From CAWAND01 sp963727915 (GTDB lineage: Bacteria > Chloroflexota > Anaerolineae > Anaerolineales > E44-bin32): 64,000 bases of DNA. A program made the position numbers and the translations under genes. The stretch's first letter is position 1. Each line of letters begins with the position of its first letter. The notes under the pieces are model-generated. The model ran no database searches. It had not been told where the DNA came from and was given only the letters and a program-made list of their open reading frames with translations. Where the stretch lies: contig CAVSID010000001.1 in the NCBI GenBank assembly GCA_963727915.1, positions 372,001 to 436,000 of the forward strand, written 5' to 3'. Shown in pieces: positions 45,142 through 54,038 of the stretch.

Positions 45142-45889
45142 AGCCCGATCCCCAGGGTGTGCAGCAGGACGCCGACCAGGATTGCCCCCACAACAAGGTA
45201 GCGGACGACGTCCTGTGTTCGAAGACTGGCTTTGTGGAGCGGGTTCACGTCTAGATACGCGCCGACAGCAAACACTTCCTCACCCACAAGCGGGTACTGA
45301 GCCGTGGCATACAGGAGTGACTGAGACTGGACATCGTCGGTGCCGGCCAGCACCATCGCCTGTTTGCGGTCTCCAAAATCGGCAGCCAGGCCCGATTCGG
45401 CGCCATAGGAACCGACCATCAGATGGACCGCCACGTCCTCCGTGTCGAGCATGACCGGCAAGAGTCGCGACATAGGAGTAGGGCGTCGGCCCGAGCATCC
45501 GACCCGAGATGGGCTCGAATCGATCCTTGGCGCCGCACTTCGCCGTACGCCGTGCGAAGGCTGTCCTGAGCCAAGAGAGCCATCGCCCCGTCGCCAGTGG
45601 TGGCCACAACAGGCTTGTCACTCATAGATGTGATAGCGGCAATGCGTTTGAGCAGGGCTAGACCGGCCAGTGCAGGGGCACTGTCGGTGCCGGAGACGGA
45701 GCCCGTTCCCAATGACAGGTGAACCCGCTTCCCAGATTCCACGGCTCGCTCGATGGCGTTTCCGAGGGCATCCAGGCCGGGGAGCTCGCGGAAGGTAGTC
45801 TCCCAGCGCCTCCCCAGGCTGGCAAATGCCAACATCAGCAGGATGAACAGGAGCAGGATCCCCAAGCCGATCGTTCCGGTTGAGCTCAA
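45138..45889 (-). CDS. Membrane protein of DUF6754-like type (two frame breaks)
   Basis: About 250 residues from a TTG at 45889 that overlaps the upstream stop and has AGGGGAGG ahead of it. It begins with a helix (LGILLLFILLMLAFASLGRRW), then ELPGLDALGNAIERAVESGKR and VHLSLGTGSVSGTDSAPALAGL. Breaks lie near 45545 and 45475. The later part reads MVGSYGAESGLAADFGDRKQ and AGTDDVQSQSLLYATAQY and ends in a C-terminal helix. I recall this family as DUF6754, which is unverified. Soluble domain between two helices; function unknown. Confidence 0.6.
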
Positions 45890-46137
45890 AGCGAACCTCC
45901 CCTTCGAAGTCGCTCGGCCAGTTGATCGATCCGGCTGGGGTCCTCCAGCCAACCCGCCAGGTCATGAAGGGGTCCCTCGCCGGGACGGTCCAAGACCGGC
46001 GCAACCAGGTAAGTCAGTTGTGCCGCCAGGGGCCCCAGTGGACCCAGGCCTTCGGCAATGGCGGCAGCGATGCCGCTTAGCCCGCTTGCCTGCAGCCAAT
46101 CGACGACGCGCTCAGGCACAGGGCGATCAGCGTTCAT
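45886..46137 (-). CDS. Small protein, first gene of the envelope operon
   Basis: The 83-residue product is mostly helical with an amphipathic middle (LSGIAAAIAEGLGPLGPLAAQ) and a charged end (DQLAERLRRG). The ATG at 46137 is just 7 bases downstream of a TATACT -10 box, and no better start exists. It overlaps the next gene's TTG start by 4 bases. No family recognised; probably real because of its promoter and coupling. Confidence 0.55.
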   Translation of the reverse strand: MNADRPVPERVVDWLQASGLSGIAAAIAEGLGPLGPLAAQLTYLVAPVLDRPGEGPLHDLAGWLEDPSRIDQLAERLRRGGSL

Positions 46138-46144
46138 GGCGCGG

Positions 46145-46150
46145 AGTATA
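46145..46150 (-). promoter_or_regulatory. -10 box TATACT of the eight-gene operon
   Basis: Read on the minus strand, TGCTATACT ends 7 bases before the ATG at 46137, implying a leaderless start of the operon. It is divergent from the nurA promoter. Confidence 0.5.
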
Positions 46151-46260
46151 GCACAAGGCGTACGTCTGGGCGAAGAACCCGAACCTGTAGGGGATGGACC
46201 CCATGGCTCCACCCGACGGTTGGGGGTTGTGCCGACGCTGGGAGCCAAGTCAAAGACGCC

Positions 46261-46288
46261 TTGCGAGGCATCCCGGCTCGTATATAAT
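46261..46288 (+). promoter_or_regulatory. nurA promoter
   Basis: TTGCGA (46261-46266), 16 bases, then TATAAT (46283-46288). A LexA-type box begins 4 bases after the -10, over the predicted start of transcription. Confidence 0.6.
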
Positions 46289-46291
46289 GCG

Positions 46292-46303
46292 GAACAGGTG
46301 TTC
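46292..46303. promoter_or_regulatory. LexA/SOS box over the nurA transcription start
   Basis: GAACAGGTGTTC is a perfect GAAC-N4-GTTC palindrome placed directly after the TATAAT -10 box, the ideal place for repression. It is the same pattern as the lexA box at 4868. Confidence 0.7.
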
Positions 46304-46317
46304 GATAGGTGCGCACA

Positions 46318-47504
46318 ATGTCCCTAGATCTTCCCAATCTCGTGCCCCAAATTCAGACTGCTGGTGCTACGATCGCCCAAGAATTGGCCGCGCTGGGCCA
46401 ACGGCTGCCCAAGGCGGTGGACGCCCTTCGGGCGGCCTCGCGCCTCGATACCGACGACCTGCAGGCCAAGCTGACCCGGGCGGGCGAACGCTGGCCGGGC
46501 GCCGTCCCAACGGCGGACGATCTGGCCAAGAGCTTCACCCCGCCCGCCCTGCAGACACCGCTGCATGTATTGGGTGCGGACGGTTCGCAGATCCCCCCCG
46601 ACCGTCACGCCTCCGCCATGTACTATCTGATCAACGTCGGCAGCCTACACTACATCGCCGGAAGCGGCGAGGCCCCCTCGGCCTCATCCACACCCAGCCT
46701 TTTTTCGGGCCGGGATGAGCTCTATCAGGAAGACGGCGGCCTGGTCGGATACCGAAATCATCCACGCCCAGCGTGACATCGCCGAAATGGCCGAGTTGGC
46801 CCGTTTGGCCGAGAGCTGCCAGGGTGAACCCAGTCTGGCGCTGCTCGACAATGGTTTGATCCTGTGGATTGCGTTGCAAGTCCAGGGCCAACAGCGCAAG
46901 ACAGCCGACGCGTTGCTGAAGGATTACTTGCGAGGAATGGACCGACTTCGGCGTGCCGGAGCTTCCCTTGCAGGTGTGATTGATCGGCCCCGCCACGCCA
47001 ACGTCTTGGCCTTGCTCCACTTGTTGGACCTGCCGCTGGATTCCATCGATCCCGAGCGGCTGCAGGCCACACCCTTCCTGGGATTGACCGACCGCAGCCT
47101 TTTCGCCCAGGTACTCCCCGAGGGCCATCGCAGCGTTTCGTTTGTCTACGCCTCGCCCGTCAACCGGGATTTCAAAGCCGCCGGTCACGAAGTAGCTTTC
47201 TTCTACTACCGGCCGCCCGGCGTCAAGGAGCCCATGCGGGTGGAGGTCCCCATGTGGGTCGCCAATTCGCCTGAACTGATGGCGCGGGTCCATTCCGGCC
47301 TGGTCGAGCAGGGCCTTACAACGGGCGGCTTCCCCTACGTGCTGGCCCGGGCCCACGAACTGGCCGTGGTCAGCCAGGCAGGAACGCCAGACCGTGGAAG
47401 GCCTGTTCGAGGAAAGCCTGCTCGCCCACGGTTTACGCCCGGAACGATCCCACAAGCAGACCGCCAAGCGCTGGCTGACCGCACGGCGTCGGCATAGCCT
47501 GTGA
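46318..47504 (+). CDS. nurA: NurA-type 5'-3' nuclease (two frame breaks)
   Basis: NurA works with HerA in double-strand-break end resection. The catalytic-domain motif VLGADGSQIPPDRH and later ALLDNGLILW and LAGVIDRPRH carry acidic residues for metal binding, as in the family. The frame breaks near 46735 and near 47387. The end then reads QERQTVEGLFEESLLAHGLR and ends HSL before TGA at 47502. The repaired length is about 395 residues. An ATG at 46318 with TAGGTG close upstream is preferred. herA follows two genes downstream. Confidence 0.85.
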
Positions 47505-47521
47505 GGGATTGGAGCTACCTT

Positions 47522-48151
47522 ATGTCGGAACAAGCATGGGCTCATTGGAAGGGTCACCCGCTGCAGCACGCGCGGCTTCGTCGGTGCCCTCCGCCTTCCG
47601 GAACCGGAGATCCCGGTCTTCGGCGGGTTCTGCCAGGCCGAAGCCCAGCAGGGCGGCAGCCAGGTGATCGGCTTGATCTATGACATCAGCATCCAGGATG
47701 ACGAGTTTGCCCGGCAGATGGCAGCCACGGAGGGGGCGCCAGCCGAAGTGCTGGCAGACGGGCAGGCCAACCGGCAGGTCCCGGTCGAGTTCAGCGCGCT
47801 GGCCGTCGGCTATAGGACCACCGAGGCATTCCACCAGAGCTTGCCGCCTCAGCCCCCATTACCCTGGCGCCGATTCATCGGATGAGCCCGGAAGACGTGC
47901 GCGGCTTCACCACCAGTTTCGATTTCCTGCCCCTGGTTCTGGGCACGTCACAGCTCCCAGCCGAACAATTGCTGGCCGCCGCCCTGCAGAGGGCCGCCGA
48001 AGCCAGACCGGAGGCCGAACGGCGGCCATACCTGATCGAAGCTGGTCGGGCGTGTGCCCGCCTGATGTCAGGCGATCTGCCGCGGCTCCAGACCCTCTTG
48101 GCCAACCTTGAAGTTCAGCAAACCGAACACCAAAGGATTAGGCGGCCATGA
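47522..48151 (+). CDS. HAS-barrel-like protein of the nurA-herA cluster (two frame breaks)
   Basis: Across breaks near 47550 and 47862 this reads MSEQAWAHWK, then GFVGALRLPEPEIPVFGGF, SQVIGLIYDISIQDDEFARQ, VEFSALAVGYRTTEAFHQ and, finally, FTTSFDFLPLVLGTSQLPAE. The IGLIYDI-type strand with a following regulatory loop resembles the HAS-barrel that precedes HerA/FtsK ATPases, and helices follow. It lies between nurA and the glycosyltransferase-like gene. About 210 residues. Probably an accessory protein of the complex; function not established. Confidence 0.5.
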
Positions 48152-49720
48152 CGCAGGAACGCGCCGCAGGTCGAAAGCCATGGTCAATACCGAAAGAATG
48201 GTGGCGGCATTTCATGTTTTATGGCGTCGCCGTCATCCTCGGCTTGGCACTTTCTGCTCTTTTCTTGCTGGATCAAAGCGCTGGTCCCGGCTGGGCGAGG
48301 TCGGGTTGCCCTTGGACGACACTTGGATCCATCTGGATTATGCCCGCTCGCTGGCAACCCAAGGCTTTTTCTATTACAACCCCGGCGTGGTGGAAGCGGG
48401 AATGTCAAGCCCAATGTGGGTCATTCTCCTGGCCATCCCACTCAAGCTTGGGATCGGGCCGGCTGCCTCGGCCAAGATGCTCTCCTTCGTTTTCTCGATC
48501 CTCACCGCTTTTGCGGCCTACCACTTGGCGGTTGACCTGACCCACTCAAGCTGGGTCGGTTGGGTAGCCGGGATCTTGTGCACCCTTGAACCTAACTTCT
48601 CCTTTGCGCGGGTCTCGGGAATGGAAGTTCCGCTCTTGTCCTTCCTTCTCCTTACCGCCCTCCTGGCTTCCCACCGACGTCGGTTCACAATCGCCGGCAT
48701 CTTGTTCGGCTGGCGTTGATCACGCGGGCGGAAGCAGCCGTTATCACCCTTCTGACCGGGGGGCTTTTCCTTTTCGCCGAATATGCCAGAAGGCAGAACC
48801 TAACTCTCGTCACCCGGGAGGAGCTTGTTCTGGGCATTTCGATCTTTGGCCCCTCCCTGATCCTGGGGGGCCTCTGGGCAGGCTTGAACTACTGGTCATC
48901 CGGGCACCCCCTTCCCAACACGTATTACGTCAAGCACAACTTTGGTCTCGGCTGGTTCAATGCCCAAAATCTGGTGAACATTTGGAGGGGCTATTTCTAC
49001 CCGGCCGCCTATACCCACGGCTTCCTTGCCCTAGTCACACTGACTGTCATAGGCGGAGGAGCGGTGTTCCTGTATCGGCGGTTAGGTGTGACGTCCCTCC
49101 CACTGCTGCTGGCACCTTGCGTCATCGTGTTCGCGTTGAGTGCCAACATCGCTTTGGCCCCCGAGACCTGGAATTTCACCGCCCGGCGATATCTCGATTT
49201 CATCTGGCCACTGTTGGTCATTCCATTCAGTTCTGGCCTACTCTGGGGATGGACGTGGGCCGAAGCGCAGAGTGGAAGAGCCGCCATGCTGGTGACGCCG
49301 TTGCTTGCGATCGGCTTGGTGGCGGCATTGGGCAGCCAGACCTTGACCGGGCTGCAGTCCCTCGCCGATGAGTACGCTTGGAACTGCCGCAACATCGAAG
49401 AAGTTGACGTGGCCATGGGTCGCTGGCTGGAGGCAAATACCCCACCCGGTGCCGTGATCGCCGTTACCGACGCCGGCGCCATGCGATACTTCAGCCAGCG
49501 CACAATACTCGACATGTTGGGGCTTAACAATCATCTCGCCATCGGCATCCCTCTCAAAGACCTGCTTGCGAGCTATGGGCCCGACTACGCTGTGCTCTTC
49601 CGATCGGATGAAATTGACTCCTGGCCCTTCTTGCAGGAGATCTACCACATCCAGCCTCAGCGCAATACCATTCTGGGAGGAAGCGACTTGGTGGCCTACA
49701 AGGTGGAATTAACACCATGA
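48148..49720 (+). CDS. GT-C-type membrane glycosyltransferase-like protein (two frame breaks)
   Basis: The about 524-residue integral membrane protein has the GT-C motif LPLDDTWIHLDYARSLATQG and FFYYNPG in the first outer loop. About ten helices and a C-terminal outer domain (GRWLEANTPPGAVIAVTDAG; LGLNNHLAIGIPLKDLLASY) follow. Frames switch near 48285 and 48708. GT-C enzymes move sugars from lipid donors onto outer surface glycans. It is odd to find one between nurA and herA. The stop overlaps the herA start region (ATGA), so it is in the same operon. Confidence 0.75.
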
Positions 49721-51375
49721 ACGAAGCATCCCATCTCGACGACGTCTTTCCGAGACGCCACGAGCAGCCATTGGGATCGGTGGTCGGCGGGTCGCTTTCC
49801 AGCGGCCTCACCGTCCGTCTCGATCCCCGCTTCACGCTCGAGAAGCTGGCTGTTGGCCGCTACGTCGTCGCCCAGGGGCGCGAATCCGGACGGCGCTTCT
49901 TCGGCATCATCACCGATATCGCCCTCGATTCGACCAATCCGGAGCTGGCCCACCATCCGCCGGAGTTCGGGGATGATTTCACGGCCGAGGTTTATCGTGG
50001 CCAGGTGGCCTACGGTACGGTCCACGTCAGCCCGATGCTGATGCTGGATCCCGACGACGAGACCCCCCGGCCAGTCAAGACCATCCCCGGGCATTTCTCC
50101 GTCATCTATGAGGCATCTGCCGAAGACGTCGAACGGGTCTTCGGCCCCGAGGACGCCACCCACTTCTTCGTCGGAACCCCATTGGAAATGGACCGGGTTC
50201 AGGTCAACCTCGATCTGCCGCGCTTCGTCGAGCGTTCGTCGGGGGTCTTTGGCAAGAGCGGCACGGGGAAGTCCTTCATCACCCGCACCCTTCTGGCCGG
50301 GATTATCAAGTCCGGCCTGGCATCGACCCTGATTTTTGATATGCACAACGACTACGGCTGGGCCGTCAAGGACGAGAACGGCCGGGAGTACAAAGGGCTG
50401 CGACAGCTGTTCCCCGACGGCCGTGTGCGCGTGGTGACCCTCGACGAGGACACCTCGCGCGCCCGCAAGAGCAAGATCGACCGGGTGCTCAAGATCGGCT
50501 ACCAGCAAATCGAGCCGGAGGATGTAGAAATGCTCTCCGGGTTGCTGGGCCTGAGCGAGGTGCAGACCGGCGCGCTGTACTTCCTTCGGCGGCACCTGGG
50601 GCCGGACTGGATCGCCAAACTCCTGGACGAGGGTCAGGGCTCGGGCGAGATTGTCGAGCTGCTGGACAGCGGGCGCATCGTCGCCGGGACGCTGGGCGCC
50701 ATCCAGCGCAAGTTCGAGTTCTTCCGCCGCATGGGCTTCATCGTTCCCGGTCAGGGCGACGATGCCGTCGACGAGATCTTCCTCAGCCTGAGCAAGGGCA
50801 CCAGCGTGGTTCTCGAATTCGGCACCTACGGCAACACTCTGGCGTCGTACGTCTTCGTCGCCAACTATCTCACGCGCCGCATCCACGAGCGCTACGTCCG
50901 CCAGAAGAACCTGGCCGCCGGTGCACAGGCCGACGAGCCCCAGCCGTTGACGATCGTCATCGAAGAGGCCCACAAGTTCCTGGATCCGGCCATCGCCGGT
51001 CACACTATATTCGGGAATATCGCCCGCGAGCTTCGCAAGTACAACGTGACCTTGCTGATCGTCGATCAGCGGCCAAGTGGGATTGACGATGAGGTGATGA
51101 GCCAGATCGGCACGCGCATCACGTGCCTGCTCGACAATGAGGCCGACATCCGGGCGGTCTTCTCTGGAGTCAGCGGCGCCGGCGCGCTGAGGGAGGTACT
51201 GGCCCGGCTGGACACGCGCCAACAAGCGCTCATCCTGGGCCACGCCGTGCCGATGCCAGTGGTGGTCCGCACGCGCGACTACGATGAATCGTTCTACGCT
51301 GCCGTGGGATTGGTCGAAGGCAAGGCGCTCAAGGCACGTGCCGACAAAGGAAGGGACACGCTCTTCGGGGACTAG
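49717..51375 (+). CDS. herA: HerA-type hexameric ATPase/DNA translocase
   Basis: The 552-residue ATPase of the FtsK-HerA superfamily drives DNA through a ring and works with NurA. It has an N-terminal HAS barrel (LAVGRYVVAQGRESGRRFFG), Walker A VFGKSGTGKSFITR and Walker B LTIVIEEAHKFLD. The arginine-finger region is LRKYNVTLLIVDQRPSGID with sensor QIGTRITCLLDN. It lies downstream of nurA and in the same direction, the classic pairing. No frame break. The ATG at 49717 overlaps the upstream stop by 4 bases. A 638-codon open frame on the other strand is a shadow. Confidence 0.95.
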   Translation: MNEASHLDDVFPRRHEQPLGSVVGGSLSSGLTVRLDPRFTLEKLAVGRYVVAQGRESGRRFFGIITDIALDSTNPELAHHPPEFGDDFTAEVYRGQVAYGTVHVSPMLMLDPDDETPRPVKTIPGHFSVIYEASAEDVERVFGPEDATHFFVGTPLEMDRVQVNLDLPRFVERSSGVFGKSGTGKSFITRTLLAGIIKSGLASTLIFDMHNDYGWAVKDENGREYKGLRQLFPDGRVRVVTLDEDTSRARKSKIDRVLKIGYQQIEPEDVEMLSGLLGLSEVQTGALYFLRRHLGPDWIAKLLDEGQGSGEIVELLDSGRIVAGTLGAIQRKFEFFRRMGFIVPGQGDDAVDEIFLSLSKGTSVVLEFGTYGNTLASYVFVANYLTRRIHERYVRQKNLAAGAQADEPQPLTIVIEEAHKFLDPAIAGHTIFGNIARELRKYNVTLLIVDQRPSGIDDEVMSQIGTRITCLLDNEADIRAVFSGVSGAGALREVLARLDTRQQALILGHAVPMPVVVRTRDYDESFYAAVGLVEGKALKARADKGRDTLFGD

Positions 51376-51427
51376 CCCTTTGTCCGCTGGCCGTGGGCCG
51401 GATGTCACTTGATCGGTCCCGGTCGAT

Positions 51428-51445
51428 ATGTGAAACTTTTCACAA
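51428..51445. promoter_or_regulatory. Rex/CRP-like palindrome upstream of bioY
   Basis: ATGTGAAACTTTTCACAA has both Rex halves with one outer mismatch. It contains TGTGA-N6-TCACA. It ends 17 bases before the bioY ATG. Confidence 0.5.
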
Positions 51446-51462
51446 ATGGAGGCCGTTACCCG

Positions 51463-52044
51463 ATGGTGTATGCTGACCTGATCCGACCCCGGGCACGGAC
51501 ACATGGCCTGGCGTATGATGCCCTGCTCATTACCGCCGGCAGCCTGCTGGTGGCGCTCTCCGCTCTGATCCAGATACGCCTGCCGTTTACCCCTGTTCCC
51601 ATCACGGCCCAAACCCTGGCTGTGCTCATGATTGGCGTGCTGCTGGGAAGCCGCCGCGGGGCTTTGACCCTTTTGGCTTACCTCGGCGAAGGGCTGGCCG
51701 GTCTGCCGGTCTTTTCAGGCGGCGGCTTTGGCCTGCCGCACTTGCTTGGCCCCACCGGGGGGTACCTGCTCGGCTTCGTCGCCGCCGCCTATGTGGTCGG
51801 CTGGCTGGCCGAGCGGGGGTGGGATCGGCGTCTCCTCTCCGCCTTAGCAGCCATGACCATCGGCAACCTTGTGATCTACGCCTTCGGGGTGAGCTGGTTG
51901 GGTCGGATGGTCGGCTTCAACCAGGCCATCGCTCTGGGTGCGTCTCCGTTCGCGGTGGGGGACCTGCTGAAGATCGCCCTGGGCACAGCGCTCCTTCCGC
52001 TCGGCTGGCGCGCCTTGGTCAAACTGGGGCTGCCCACGACGTAG
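51463..52044 (+). CDS. bioY: BioY biotin-uptake substrate-binding subunit (ECF transporter)
   Basis: BioY is the membrane S component that binds biotin in energy-coupling-factor transporters and can act alone. The 193-residue protein has six helices and the family pattern FTPVPITAQTLAVLMIG, LGSRRGALTLLAYLGEGLAGLPVFSGG and GPTGGYLLGFVAAAYVVG. Length is normal. The ATG at 51463 has GGAGG 10 bases upstream. No bioN/bioM genes adjoin. A Rex/CRP-like site overlaps the likely promoter region. Confidence 0.95.
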   Translation: MVYADLIRPRARTHGLAYDALLITAGSLLVALSALIQIRLPFTPVPITAQTLAVLMIGVLLGSRRGALTLLAYLGEGLAGLPVFSGGGFGLPHLLGPTGGYLLGFVAAAYVVGWLAERGWDRRLLSALAAMTIGNLVIYAFGVSWLGRMVGFNQAIALGASPFAVGDLLKIALGTALLPLGWRALVKLGLPTT

Positions 52045-52071
52045 CCTGATTCGTCCATCCATCCAGTAAGG

Positions 52072-52101
52072 TGCAGCGCCCGCCGGATGGCGGGCGCTGC
52101 A
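52072..52101. terminator. Bidirectional terminator between bioY and the redoxin gene
   Basis: TGCAGCGCCCGCC pairs perfectly with GGCGGGCGCTGCA around GGAT. It lies between two convergent genes and probably ends both. Confidence 0.75.
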
Positions 52102-52133
52102 TGTTCCGGAGTTCCGAGTAGAACAGTCGATCG

Positions 52134-52736
52134 CTATCCCGGATAGGGTTCGGCAAGCAGTGCCTGGATGGCGGCTTCGGTTTCAGCATAGGCGCCCTCA
52201 CCGATGTGCCGGTAGCGAATTTGTCCCTGCTTGTCGATCAAATACAAAGCCGGCCAATATCAATTCTTGTAGGCCCGCCACGTATCACCCTGGTTGTCCT
52301 GCGCCACAGGGTAAGGCACGTCAAGATCCACCAACGCCTGTTTCAGGTTGTCCAGATTGGCCTCGTAGCCGAACTCCGGGTAGTGGTTGCCGATGACGAC
52401 CAGGCCCTTGTCACCGTAGGATTGGTACCAGCCGCGCAGGGACGGGATCACATGCCTGCAATTGATACAGCCGAAAGTCCACATGTCCAGCAGCACCACC
52501 TTGCCGCGTAAGTCCTCCAGCCGCAGCGGATGGTCGGTGTTCAGCCACACCTGGTTGTTCAGTTCGGGCGCCGACCCGAGATCCTCCAGGGCCACTGGAA
52601 CCGCCGTGGGTTGGGCAATCGGCTGGTCTGACTGTGGATCGCTTTCGACGGGGCTGGTTGTAGCCAGGCGGCTGCTGCCGCAGGCCGCCAGTCCAACACA
52701 AAGAAACAGTGAAACCACCCTCCATAGGACTTGCAT
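52134..52736 (-). CDS. Thioredoxin-like (TlpA/redoxin) lipoprotein with an in-frame stop
   Basis: The protein has a lipoprotein signal (VVSLFLCVGLAACG) and the redox pair CINC in WTFGCINCRHVIP, so it is an outside thioredoxin-fold reductant or cytochrome-maturation-like protein. After TWRAYKN there is a TGA (52260-52262), then YWPALYLIDKQGQIRYRH in the same frame to TAG at 52134. Relatives have NRYWPA here, so CGA (Arg) has become TGA. It is either a sequence error or an inactivating substitution. The start at 52736 follows the kinase stop by 6 bases. Confidence 0.78.
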
Positions 52737-52742
52737 GGATCC

Positions 52743-54038
52743 CTACCTCCCGATTAACTCGACCTTGGCGGATGGCAGGCTGAAGCTGACGCGGGTCCCC
52801 TGACCCGACGGACTCTCAGCCCAAATCCGGCCGCCGTGCGCCTCTACGAAACCGCGGGCGATGGCCAGCCCCAGCCCGGCGCCACTGCTCTCAAAACCGT
52901 CGCGCGATCGGCTGGCTTCGCCGCGGTAGAAACGCTCGAAGACCCGCGGCAGGTCTTCTGGCGGAATCCCTTCGCCGGTGTCGCTCACCGAAACCGCCAC
53001 CGCACCACCATCCAACCCGGCCGTCAGCTGGATTTCTCCACCTTCGGGGGTGTGACGCAGGGCGTTGTCGAGCAGATTGCGGAGGACACGGCCGATCTCG
53101 CGCGGGGCCAGCCGGACGGGGTCGACAGCCGGATCGACCCAGCCGCTAACCTTGACGTGCTTGGCGGCCGCCCGGGGTGCGGCGCTGCCAAGGGTGTCGG
53201 AGATCAGATCCGCCAGGGAGCAGGTTTCCATCGTCATCTGCATGTGCCCGGCGTCGAGCTGCGCCAACTGGAATAAGTCGTCGATCATGTCGCGCATTCG
53301 GTCCAGCTCCGTCTGGCACTGCCTGAGATAGCGCTCGACCGTCTCAGGGTCCTTGACCACCCCGTCGGCCATGGCATCGATCATTGCCCGCAGGGCGGAA
53401 AGGGGTGTGCGCAGGTCGTGGGAGACCCAGGCGACGAATTCCCGCCTGGCTCCCTCCAGCCGCGCCGTCTCTTCGCCGGCCCGCTCGAGTTGATGGGCCA
53501 TGTCGTTGAACGCCTGGGCCAGCTCGGCCACTTCGTCACGCCCCTCGGGCTTCACCCGGGCGCTGAAATCCCCCTGGCTCAGGAGCCGCGCGCCGTCCAC
53601 CATCTGCCGCACCAACCGCGTCAGGCTGCTGGAGACCAGGTAGCCGAAGGAGACCGAGATGCCGCTGGCGAAGACCAGCAGAACGCCGGCCAGGGCCAGA
53701 TCGTGAGAGCTGGCGAACATCAGCCGGGCGCTGATCCACACGTTCAACAAAGTCAATCCGGCTGCCAGGACGTAACCCAGGGTCAGGGTCATGCTCAGGC
53801 TGCCGATGCGACGCCAGAACCCCAGCCGGTAGGCCAGCAGGCCGATCAGCACCGAGCCCAGGGCCGTGATCCCGGAACTAAGCGTGAGCTGGGCCAGATC
53901 CTTCATCGGCGGACGCATTAGCGCCATGATCAGCACCACGCTGACCACCAGGGCGGCCAGTACGCCGACCACGAAGCGAGTCAAACCGGCGCGCTCGCGC
54001 CCTCGAATCAGCCATCGAACTTGTACCCGACCCCCCAA
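52743..54038 (-). CDS. Membrane sensor histidine kinase
   Basis: Four or five N-terminal helices (RFVVGVLAALVVSVVLIMAL to LVFASGISVSFGYLV) precede a HAMP domain (RQMVDGARLLSQGDF). The HisKA domain has the phosphorylated histidine in VSHDLRTPLSA. The ATPase domain has the N box NLLDNALRHT and the G boxes DTGEGIPP and GAGLGLAIA. It is therefore active. The start is a TTG at 54038, overlapping the regulator's last codons, or a later codon. Its partners are the regulator upstream and the thioredoxin-like lipoprotein downstream. Confidence 0.93.
   Translation of the reverse strand: MGGRVQVRWLIRGRERAGLTRFVVGVLAALVVSVVLIMALMRPPMKDLAQLTLSSGITALGSVLIGLLAYRLGFWRRIGSLSMTLTLGYVLAAGLTLLNVWISARLMFASSHDLALAGVLLVFASGISVSFGYLVSSSLTRLVRQMVDGARLLSQGDFSARVKPEGRDEVAELAQAFNDMAHQLERAGEETARLEGARREFVAWVSHDLRTPLSALRAMIDAMADGVVKDPETVERYLRQCQTELDRMRDMIDDLFQLAQLDAGHMQMTMETCSLADLISDTLGSAAPRAAAKHVKVSGWVDPAVDPVRLAPREIGRVLRNLLDNALRHTPEGGEIQLTAGLDGGAVAVSVSDTGEGIPPEDLPRVFERFYRGEASRSRDGFESSGAGLGLAIARGFVEAHGGRIWAESPSGQGTRVSFSLPSAKVELIGR

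Noticed and set aside
49696..51612. A 638-codon open frame on the minus strand
   Set aside because: It is antisense to herA, which has every expected motif in the plus frame. The antisense product has no recognisable pattern. GC-rich genes commonly leave such shadows.
52260..52262. TGA in the redoxin gene as a selenocysteine codon
   Set aside because: The position corresponds to an arginine next to YWPA in relatives, not to a redox-active residue, and no SECIS-like stem was seen after it.
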